This document shows positions 1-5,613 of a DNA stretch of 10,382 bases, in pieces. The translations under genes and the position numbers were made by a program. The notes beneath the pieces are model-generated. The model worked only from the letters and a program-made list of their open reading frames with translations, searched no databases and had not been told where the DNA came from. The stretch is from an uncultured Caulobacteraceae bacterium (GTDB taxonomy: Bacteria; Pseudomonadota; Alphaproteobacteria; Caulobacterales; Caulobacteraceae). Positions within the stretch are counted from its first letter, which is position 1. Every line of letters starts with the position of its first letter. The stretch is from assembly GCA_937952995.1 (NCBI GenBank), contig CALFYB010000332.1:1-10382 (forward strand), written 5' to 3'.

Positions 1-1
1 C

Positions 2-58
2 GACCACGACGCGGAGCGCCGGCGCGAGGAGGTCATGTACGGGCTTCGCGAGGCATAA
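2..58 (+). CDS. Possible 3' end of an unidentified gene (partial)
   Basis: One open frame enters from the left edge and stops at TAA 56-58. It encodes 18 residues, charged and rich in Arg and Glu, ending ...MYGLREA. It is too short to assign to a family. If real, it converges on the minus-strand gene ending at 174. This stretch lies to the left of the suspected chimeric junction near 285-320, so it may not come from the same genome as the rest of the window. Confidence 0.2.
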   Translation, partial: DHDAERRREEVMYGLREA

Positions 59-173
59 GGCGTAGGTGGGTGACCCTTCGTGCACCCATACTAAGCAAAG
101 GGTCCGTGGGAACGAATGTGACAGCAGAGCGCGGCGCGCGAATAAGCACGAATGCAAAATTCTCTTATGTGGC
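59..173. other. Gap without a recognised gene
   Basis: No convincing coding frame or RNA gene is seen. It is visibly less GC-rich than the flanking coding DNA. It contains a 7-base inverted repeat, GACCCTT (72-78) with AAGGGTC (98-104), separated by 19 bases. No T-run follows on either strand, so I do not call a terminator. It may be the 3' region between two convergent genes. Confidence 0.4.
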
Positions 174-293
174 TCACTCAGCCTTGAGCCGCGCCTTAGC
201 GTGCTCGTAAACCGCGATCATGATTGCGCAGGCGGGGCCAACGCGCGCCACGCGCATGGAGACGCCGCTCCACAGGCCTGCCAGCCCCTCCTC
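174..293 (-). other. Mitochondrial-carrier-like (SLC25) C-terminal fragment
   Basis: Residues ~271-309 of the fused frame match the last half-repeat of SLC25 carriers as I know it. The order is an EEGL-GLW-G amphipathic matrix helix, an R-V-x-R-V-x-P-x-x-A-I start of the sixth membrane helix, a YE near its end, and a short basic tail. SLC25 proteins are almost confined to eukaryotes, with rare exceptions such as Legionella LncP. In full carriers this segment follows about 260 residues of earlier repeats, none of which are present. The frame ends at TGA 174-176. Recognition is by pattern only; a database search would settle it. Confidence 0.65.
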
Positions 294-1103
294 GCGCGCC
301 AGGGCGCGCAGCGCGGCCAATTCACGGCGACTGGCCCCCACACTGCCCGAGCCCATGCGCTCATGGCCCAGCAGGTACTTGGCCACCGTCCAGCCCTTGT
401 CCTCATCACCAATGCGGTTTTCGACTGGCACGATGACATTGTCGAGGAAGGTGTCGTTGACCTCATGGCCGCCATCAATGGTGATGATGGGCCGCACGCT
501 GATGCCCGGCGTCTTCATGTCGATGAGGAGGAAGGTGATGCCCTCCTGCTTTTTCGCCGTCTGATTGGTCCGCACCAGGAAGAAGCCCCAGTCGGCCATG
601 TGGCCCTGGGTGGTCCAGGTCTTCTGGCCGTTGACGCGGTAATAGTCCTTGCCGTCCTCGCCGGTGAAGCGTTCGGCGCGGGTGGACAGGCCGGCCAGAT
701 CCGAACCGGCACCGGGCTCAGAATAGCCCTGGCACCACCAGATATCGCCAGCGATGGTCGGCTTCAGCAGGGTCTCTTTCTGCTCGGGCGAGCCGAAGGT
801 GTAGAGCACCGGCCCGATCATGCCGAGGCCAAAGGTCGGCTGGCTGGTATTGGCGCGGGCCAGTTCCTCAGAGAAGATATAGCGCTGCACGACGTCCCAG
901 TCGTTGCCGCCATATTCCTTGGGCCATGAAGGGGTCAGCCAGCCCTTGGCATGGAGGATCTTGTGCCACGAGACGATCTCTTCCTTATTCAGGTGCTCAC
1001 CGGTGGCCTGCTTGTCGCGAATGGCTTGGGGGAAATTGGCTTCGATCCAATTGCGCACTTCTAAACGGAAGGCGGCATGCTCAGGCGTGAAACTCAGGTC
1101 CAT
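174..1103 (-). CDS. Acyl-CoA dehydrogenase (PimC-like), C-terminally replaced by a foreign tail
   Basis: The first ~270 residues are a clear acyl-CoA dehydrogenase, closest by eye to the large-subunit type of pimeloyl-CoA dehydrogenase. These flavoenzymes oxidise an acyl-CoA to the 2,3-enoyl-CoA and pass electrons to ETF. The helical N-terminal domain comes first, then the beta-domain signature YSEPGAGSD at residues 127-135, the WTTQGHMADW stretch, the ITIDGGHEVND stretch, and the beginning of the C-terminal helical domain (KYLLGHERMG). Family members are about 390-410 residues; this one has 309. From about residue 271 the sequence stops resembling the family and looks like a mitochondrial carrier. 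The lost ~120 residues hold much of the FAD and dimer contacts and, in most members, the catalytic Glu, so the product as read should be inactive. The start is supported by GGGAG six bases before ATG. It lies 148 bases downstream of the FAH gene and may belong to that operon. Confidence 0.88.
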   Translation of the reverse strand: MDLSFTPEHAAFRLEVRNWIEANFPQAIRDKQATGEHLNKEEIVSWHKILHAKGWLTPSWPKEYGGNDWDVVQRYIFSEELARANTSQPTFGLGMIGPVLYTFGSPEQKETLLKPTIAGDIWWCQGYSEPGAGSDLAGLSTRAERFTGEDGKDYYRVNGQKTWTTQGHMADWGFFLVRTNQTAKKQEGITFLLIDMKTPGISVRPIITIDGGHEVNDTFLDNVIVPVENRIGDEDKGWTVAKYLLGHERMGSGSVGASRRELAALRALAREEGLAGLWSGVSMRVARVGPACAIMIAVYEHAKARLKAE

Positions 1104-1251
1104 CGGAAACTCCCTTGATGCAGCGGCTCATGCCAAGGCTAAACGCACTTTGGGCACGACCAATGTCTTAAGGTTCAAACTATCGCACAGGACCAACTTG
1201 GCAAGCGACGCCCGCCAACCTTTTTGATCCTCACCAGAGATTTTTACGCGA
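1104..1251. other. Gap between the FAH and acyl-CoA dehydrogenase genes
   Basis: This 148-base gap is long compared with the 0-10 base spacings upstream in the same operon. I see no T-tailed hairpin after the FAH stop; only a weak 5-bp stem (TTGGC 1198-1202 with GCCAA 1214-1218). A TTGAAC on the minus strand might be a -35 box, but no good -10 is obvious, so I do not call a promoter. The gap ends with the GGGAG ribosome binding site of the dehydrogenase. Confidence 0.5.
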
Positions 1252-2319
1252 TCAGAGCGAAGCCACGATGCGGTTGGACAGGCAGCCCAAGCGGTCCACC
1301 CGGATATCGACGCGGTCGCCCGGCTGCAGATAGGTCTTGGCTGCACGCGCGCTCTTAATATGGCGCTCAATGACATGGGCGATCAGAGGCTTTTTACGGC
1401 CAGACAGCAGCCAAGCTAAGGCTCCCATCACGCGGTCCTTGGTCGGCACGCCGTGAAAGACTGTGCCGGCGGGCGTTCCGGCCATGATCACCGTGCGCGC
1501 GGGAATGGCACCATCCTCGGCAACCGCCAGCCGCGCCTCTCCGCCCCAATAGGCCCAGCGCACGTCGCGCTTTAGCCGGCATTGACGCACGATTTCATCC
1601 AGATCCCAGATCCAATCTGTGGCCGCTGCATGCTGGCGAACCTGACCATTGACGCTGAGATGCAGGGTCAAGCGGCCGATAAAGCTCGTCAGGTTGCGCG
1701 GCACCACGAACAGATCGCCCATCGGCATATAGTTCGGACCACTCTTGCCCGAGGTGAAGCCCTTGCCCGATTGAGGATCGGCAATATCGACATTGCGCAG
1801 CAGGACAGCGCGGTCGGTGACATCATTGCCTAAGATCAAACCGCCCGAAACAGGACTACCGGGTATCAAGTCCTGCAACGGTACCAAACAGAGCTCGACC
1901 TCATAGTCCAGCAAGGCATCCCCTGCCGCAATGGGCGCGTCCCAGGCCGTTGGTTGCACGATCTTTGGAAACAAGAACGGCGAGCCGACCACGGTCGATT
2001 CGGCGGCATGTTCGGCATAGTTGGTGCCGACCCCGATGTTCTGGTTCCCCAATCGGACGGGCAGGCCAAGCTGGTCAGACGAAACCTCGACCTCTTCCTT
2101 GGCGGCCTGAACAAAGGCCCGAATGGCGTCCTGCCCGAGGCGATGGATCAGATCGATAGCATCCTCAGACGCCGACGTTAGTAGCGCCGAGAGATCAACC
2201 CCTATGATCTGACCCTCCTGATAGGAGCGAACCGCAATCAGCCGCTCGCCATCCTCGGCTTTGGTTAGGGCAAAGGTTAGGGCCTCGTCGAGCGGGGCGA
2301 TGTCTACCGAGCGGGTCAT
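1252..2319 (-). CDS. Fumarylacetoacetate hydrolase (FAH) family protein
   Basis: FAH-fold enzymes use a divalent metal to hydrolyse C-C bonds in beta-diketo or 2-oxo acids, or to hydrate, decarboxylate or isomerise related compounds; they typically act after ring cleavage in aromatic catabolism. The catalytic domain opens at GVGTNYAEHAAE. The metal ligands appear to be E140 and E142 (in DYEVEL) and D166 (in GNDVTDR). These are followed by the SGKSGPNYMPMGD loop, which contributes a conserved Lys, and by MAGTPAG near 281-285. The N-terminal ~90 residues are a less conserved cap. The protein is 355 residues, longer than minimal members, partly from about 40 extra residues (291-330) between the GTPAG motif and the terminal LQPGD strand. 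The start is supported by AGGA eight bases upstream, overlapping the SDR stop codon. Third gene of the operon. Family is clear; substrate is not. Confidence 0.9.
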   Translation of the reverse strand: MTRSVDIAPLDEALTFALTKAEDGERLIAVRSYQEGQIIGVDLSALLTSASEDAIDLIHRLGQDAIRAFVQAAKEEVEVSSDQLGLPVRLGNQNIGVGTNYAEHAAESTVVGSPFLFPKIVQPTAWDAPIAAGDALLDYEVELCLVPLQDLIPGSPVSGGLILGNDVTDRAVLLRNVDIADPQSGKGFTSGKSGPNYMPMGDLFVVPRNLTSFIGRLTLHLSVNGQVRQHAAATDWIWDLDEIVRQCRLKRDVRWAYWGGEARLAVAEDGAIPARTVIMAGTPAGTVFHGVPTKDRVMGALAWLLSGRKKPLIAHVIERHIKSARAAKTYLQPGDRVDIRVDRLGCLSNRIVASL

Positions 2320-2327
2320 GGTCAGGG

Positions 2328-2332
2328 TCCTA
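2328..2332 (-). promoter_or_regulatory. Ribosome binding site overlapping a stop codon
   Basis: Read on the minus strand, the SDR stop TAG runs directly into the sequence TAGGA, so the stop codon supplies half of the AGGA Shine-Dalgarno of the FAH gene, eight bases before its ATG. This favours translational coupling of the two genes. Confidence 0.7.
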
Positions 2333-3109
2333 GATCAGGCCGCGGTAAGAACCGCCGTCGAGTTGCATATTCTGGCCAGAGATGAACCCCGCTTGGGCGC
2401 TGCACAGATAGGCGCACGCATCCCCGAACTCTTCTGGGCGGCCAAAGCGTTTGGCCGCGATGGTCTGGGCGATCTCAGCCCGCGCCTCTTCAAGCGTGAT
2501 GCCCTTCATACCCATCATCAGACGGGCCATTTGCTGTTGACGTTCGGTGTCAAAACGTTCCGGTAATAAATTGTTAATGGTTACATTATCGGCCGCCACT
2601 TCAGGTACCAAAGCCTTGCAGGCGGCGGTCAATCCAGCGCGGGCTGCGGTCGACAGACCCATCGGTCCCATCGGGGTTTTGACCATGGCGCTGGTGATAT
2701 TGATGATGCGGCCAAACTTGCGCTCGCGCATGCCGGGCAGGACGCCGCGGATCAGCATCAGCGCGGGCACCATGTTGGCATTGACCGCGCCAATCCAGTC
2801 GGCCTCGTCCCAGTTCTGGAAATGACCCGGAGGTGGGCCGGAATTGTTGTTGACCAGAATATCGCAGTCACCGGCCTCGGCCAGCAAGGCAGTGCGACCC
2901 TCGGGACTATTGATGTCGGCGACAACCGCGCGGACCTCTCGGCCCGTGGCAGCGGCCAGCTTGGCGCGAGCGGCTTCGAGCTTTTCGCCGTCGCGGCCAT
3001 TGAGGGTGACGATGGCCCCCTCGCGCGACAGGGCAAAGGCGCAGGCATAGCCAAGGCCCTGTGATGAGGCGCAGACCAGCGCCTTGCGTCCCTCAAGTCC
3101 CAAATCCAT
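2330..3109 (-). CDS. Atypical short-chain dehydrogenase/reductase (SDR)
   Basis: A 259-residue SDR with a Rossmann fold. The cofactor motif is ASSQGLG (14-20), a variant of TGxxxGIG; NGR at 37-39 hints at NADP(H); D65 and NNNSG (87-91) are conserved cofactor-domain features; VNAN (109-112) supplies the structural Asn. The catalytic Ser is at 140. At the classical spacing the Tyr (Ser+13) and Lys (Ser+17) positions hold S153 and R157, so the YxxxK pair is absent. I recall related proteins annotated as 3-oxoacyl-ACP reductase that share this kind of replacement, so it is probably a subfamily trait and not a mutation. The role may be a divergent oxidoreductase or a non-redox step in the pathway. 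Its ATG overlaps the hydroxylase TGA by one base (TGATG), with AAGGGA upstream. Second gene of the operon. Confidence 0.9.
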   Translation of the reverse strand: MDLGLEGRKALVCASSQGLGYACAFALSREGAIVTLNGRDGEKLEAARAKLAAATGREVRAVVADINSPEGRTALLAEAGDCDILVNNNSGPPPGHFQNWDEADWIGAVNANMVPALMLIRGVLPGMRERKFGRIINITSAMVKTPMGPMGLSTAARAGLTAACKALVPEVAADNVTINNLLPERFDTERQQQMARLMMGMKGITLEEARAEIAQTIAAKRFGRPEEFGDACAYLCSAQAGFISGQNMQLDGGSYRGLI

Positions 3110-4761
3110 CAGACGGTTCCCTTCATATAACGCTGCATTGTCGCAAAGGTGGCCTCGGCATCATCGGCTGAGGCCGCGACGGCCAAGAGGTGACCATCGG
3201 GCCGGACCAGCAGGGCCCCGCTGGCGCTCAGGCCCATCGCCGTCGCCCAGCCGCCTGACTTGGCATTGAAATCAATGCCTTCGCTCAACACCGTCATGGG
3301 AACATCCGAGCCCTTGGCTAAGCCTGTCCAAGAGGCGTGATCGGTTCCGGTCAGCAGGACAAAGCGATCAGGCTGGCTGAGGCTCAAGGTCGTGCCGCCG
3401 TCGCTCAAGACCACATGCGGCAGGCGCGCGCCGACGGCGACCTTTTGGGTAAATTCGCTAATGGGCAGTTGATCGTCGGCCTTCAGCGCGTCGCCATAGG
3501 CAAAGCCAAGCTGCAGACGAAGGCTGTCAAAATGGTCCTTCTGGAACATCACCGCCGCATCGACCGCCGCGCGCTTTTCGGGATCGGACAGTCGGTCATA
3601 AAAGACCTCAGGTTCAACCGTGGTCCCATAGCCGTAGCCTAAGGCCTCGAACAACATGCGGATGCGCATCGCGTTCATCACGCTCTGGCCCATATTGGCA
3701 TCGGCAATGGCGCGGCGCTCTTGGTCGTAACTCTCTAAGATCTCTGGGCTGCCCCATCCCGCCTCGATGGCCGCAATCTTCCAAGCCAGATTGTCGATGT
3801 CGCCAATGCCGGTATTGAGCCCCAGCCCGCCGGTCGGAGGGAAACGGTGCCCGGCATCGCCGACCAGGAAAACTTGGCCTTCACGATAACGCCGCGCGAC
3901 CTGCGCCGACATGACCCAGGGTCGCTTGCCCTTGATCTGAAGGTCAGGAATATCGGCACCGACCGCGCTCTGAACCAAGCTGCGACACAACTCGTCGCTA
4001 AAGTCCTCGGGGAGGTCCTCGGGCTTGCAGGGGGTCATCATCACCCAGGTCTTGCCGATATCGTAGGCGATCAGCACGCCATTGGGACCGGGGCCGAACA
4101 GGAAATAGAGGATGGCGGGACGATCACCGACCTTGGCCCGCAGGTCGGCCTCAAAGTGGATCATCATATTGTTGCCGATACCGTCCATCCCATCCATGGG
4201 GATGCCGAGGCTATCGCGCACTGGGCTTCCGGCCCCGTCAGCGGCGATCAGATAGCGGCTGCGGACGGTGACCTCTTTGCCAGTCTCGCGGTCCTTCAAG
4301 GTCGAGGTGACCTGCCCGTCGCTCTGTTCACAGCTGAGCCATTCGACGCCCTTGCGGACCTCGACGGTCGGAAGGTTAGCCACAGCGGCGTCAAGCACGG
4401 CTTCGAAATTGGGCTGTTCGATATTGATCAGGGGCCAAGGCGTGACCTCGCGCACGGCCTCGTCCTGCCGCTCATAGGCCATGACGCCGATGTCCGGCTT
4501 GCTGAGCGTCTCAACGAAGCGGACATAGCGGCCCTCTTCGGTCGGTGTCGCCGCCGCATGGATCGCATCCATCGACAGGCCCGCCGCCGCGCAGATCTCC
4601 AGCGAGCGAGGATTGAGCGCATGGGCCTTTGGAGCCTCGAGCCGGGCGGGATATTTCTCGACCAGCAGGACCTTGAGGCCTTGGCGACCGAGCAATTGCG
4701 CACCGAGAAGGCCTACCGGACCACCCCCAACGATCAGGATGGGTACGTCAATCACACTCAT
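3109..4761 (-). CDS. FAD-dependent aromatic hydroxylase (PheA/TfdB type)
   Basis: A class A flavoprotein monooxygenase: NAD(P)H reduces FAD, O2 forms a flavin hydroperoxide, and an aromatic or cyclic substrate is hydroxylated. With the start chosen here it has 550 residues. The FAD-binding GGGPVG is at 12-17, followed by the Arg/Ala-rich ARLEAPKAHALN stretch. The DG motif is at D175 (AADGAGSPVRD) and the GD motif at D302 (GDAGHRFPPTGGLGLNTG). The last ~170 residues form the thioredoxin-like C-terminal domain of the phenol hydroxylase/MhpA group. A longer reading from GTG 4816-4818 adds 19 residues, but it would start inside the predicted -10 box and the family begins at the VPILIVGGG strand. 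The ATG at 4759-4761 has GAGGA nine bases upstream. First gene of the operon, divergent from tetR. Substrate cannot be read from sequence; phenols, hydroxyphenylpropionate and polyketide-type rings are all possible. Confidence 0.9.
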   Translation of the reverse strand: MSVIDVPILIVGGGPVGLLGAQLLGRQGLKVLLVEKYPARLEAPKAHALNPRSLEICAAAGLSMDAIHAAATPTEEGRYVRFVETLSKPDIGVMAYERQDEAVREVTPWPLINIEQPNFEAVLDAAVANLPTVEVRKGVEWLSCEQSDGQVTSTLKDRETGKEVTVRSRYLIAADGAGSPVRDSLGIPMDGMDGIGNNMMIHFEADLRAKVGDRPAILYFLFGPGPNGVLIAYDIGKTWVMMTPCKPEDLPEDFSDELCRSLVQSAVGADIPDLQIKGKRPWVMSAQVARRYREGQVFLVGDAGHRFPPTGGLGLNTGIGDIDNLAWKIAAIEAGWGSPEILESYDQERRAIADANMGQSVMNAMRIRMLFEALGYGYGTTVEPEVFYDRLSDPEKRAAVDAAVMFQKDHFDSLRLQLGFAYGDALKADDQLPISEFTQKVAVGARLPHVVLSDGGTTLSLSQPDRFVLLTGTDHASWTGLAKGSDVPMTVLSEGIDFNAKSGGWATAMGLSASGALLVRPDGHLLAVAASADDAEATFATMQRYMKGTV

Positions 4762-4817
4762 AGCCGCTGGTCCTCGGTCTTGAATGGTCCTAAGCCATTC
4801 ATTATCGTTCCCGCTCA

Positions 4818-4846
4818 CAGTAGGGATTTTATGAGATATATGTCAA
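4818..4846 (-). promoter_or_regulatory. Promoter of the hydroxylase-SDR-FAH operon
   Basis: On the minus strand a perfect TTGACA (4846-4841) is followed after 17 bases by CTACTG (4823-4818), a weak -10. Transcription would start near 4811 and give a leader of about 50 bases before the ATG at 4761. The -35 is strong; the -10 is the uncertain part. Confidence 0.5.
4832..4845. promoter_or_regulatory. Candidate TetR operator palindrome
   Basis: TGAGATATATGTCA is palindromic in six of seven base pairs. It overlaps the -35 box and spacer of the operon promoter, where bound repressor would block RNA polymerase. It lies in the only gap between the regulator gene and its divergent target operon, the usual place for a TetR site. 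It could also act on the tetR promoter. Confidence 0.55.
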
Positions 4847-4890
4847 TTAATCCATTGGCATTGTGACGGTCTCAAATCGGAGTTCTGTTA

Positions 4891-5574
4891 TTGACCAACC
4901 TTGATCTCTTCACGCGCGAAGCCCGCAACCTCGGCAAGAGCGCCCGCACCAAGGCGCGCCTGATGGATGCGGCCGTGAGCGTCTTTGCGCGCGATGGATT
5001 TGAGGCCGCCTCGGTCAATGAAATTACCCGCGCGGCAGAGGTCGCCAACGGCACCTTCTATGTCTATTTCAAAGATAAGGACGAGATTGCCACGGCGGTC
5101 GCCTATCGTATCGCCAATGATGTGGTGCAACAGCTCGATGCCGCCATGGTCGGAGTTTCGGACGCCGTTGAACGGGTTAGTTGCGCGACAAGGCGGTTCT
5201 TAGACCTCGCCAGCAGCACGCCCCAGTGGGGCCAAGCCCTGTTTCGCGCGGTGTGGATCTATAATGATCTTCGCGACAGCGTGGTCAGCTATCTGCGCGC
5301 CGATCTCGAGCGGGGCGTGGCCCAGGGGGTCTTTTCCGTTGAGATCGATGATTTCCTGATCAGCACCTTCTCGGCCATGACCCTGTCGGCGCTCTTTCGT
5401 CGCCTGAACGGCGATGCCGGTCCCGATGCTGGCTCAAGAGTGGCGGAGCTCCAGCTTAGAATGCTCGGCGTCTCCCCCGATTTGGCCAAACAGGTTGCGT
5501 TCCAAGATCTGGAACCCATCACCCTGATCATGCCCGTGATCCCGCGTGAGACCGAACGCAGCAAAAAGAACTGA
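4891..5574 (+). CDS. TetR/AcrR family transcriptional regulator
   Basis: A 227-residue one-component repressor. The N-terminal helix-turn-helix spans about residues 19-65 and includes the typical AAVSVFARDGFEAASV, ITRAAEVANGTFYVYF and KDKDEI segments. The rest is a helical ligand-binding domain with no recognisable ligand signature. The start is TTG at 4891, supported by GGAG at 4879-4882, eight bases upstream; the next ATG lies inside the DNA-binding domain and would destroy it. It diverges from the hydroxylase operon and most likely represses it, and perhaps itself, through the 4832-4845 palindrome. The effector is probably a pathway substrate or CoA ester, by inference from location. Its last codons overlap the terminator region shared with the convergent peptidase gene. 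Confidence 0.9.
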   Translation: MTNLDLFTREARNLGKSARTKARLMDAAVSVFARDGFEAASVNEITRAAEVANGTFYVYFKDKDEIATAVAYRIANDVVQQLDAAMVGVSDAVERVSCATRRFLDLASSTPQWGQALFRAVWIYNDLRDSVVSYLRADLERGVAQGVFSVEIDDFLISTFSAMTLSALFRRLNGDAGPDAGSRVAELQLRMLGVSPDLAKQVAFQDLEPITLIMPVIPRETERSKKN

Positions 5575-5606
5575 TCGTTAGCGGGACGTCACCCCCTAAC
5601 GATCAG
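5571..5606. terminator. Shared hairpin terminator between convergent genes
   Basis: CTGATCGTTAG (5571-5581) pairs perfectly with CTAACGATCAG (5596-5606), an 11-bp stem, with a further GGG/CCC pairing inside the loop. On the minus strand it begins eight bases after the peptidase stop and is followed at once by TTCTTTTTGC, a proper U-tract, so it is a strong intrinsic terminator for the peptidase. On the plus strand the stem includes the tetR stop codon and the following T-run is weak. Confidence 0.85.
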
Positions 5607-5613
5607 CACTTCG

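Noticed and set aside
72..104. Hairpin GACCCTT/AAGGGTC near the left edge
   Set aside because: A 7-bp stem with a 19-base loop and no T-run on either side is not enough for a terminator call.
66..929. Long plus-strand open frame of 287 codons opposite the acyl-CoA dehydrogenase
   Set aside because: It has no recognisable domain and is rich in Ala, Gly, His and Arg, as expected for the shadow of a GC-rich gene; the minus-strand frame has clear family motifs.
4762..4818. Longer N-terminus for the hydroxylase from GTG 4818
   Set aside because: The GTG lies within the predicted -10 box, has no good ribosome binding site, and the added residues precede the conserved FAD strand start.
3847..4866. 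Plus-strand open frame of 339 codons opposite the hydroxylase
   Set aside because: It covers the FAD-binding half of a clear hydroxylase in antisense and runs through the promoter and operator gap; no domain is visible.
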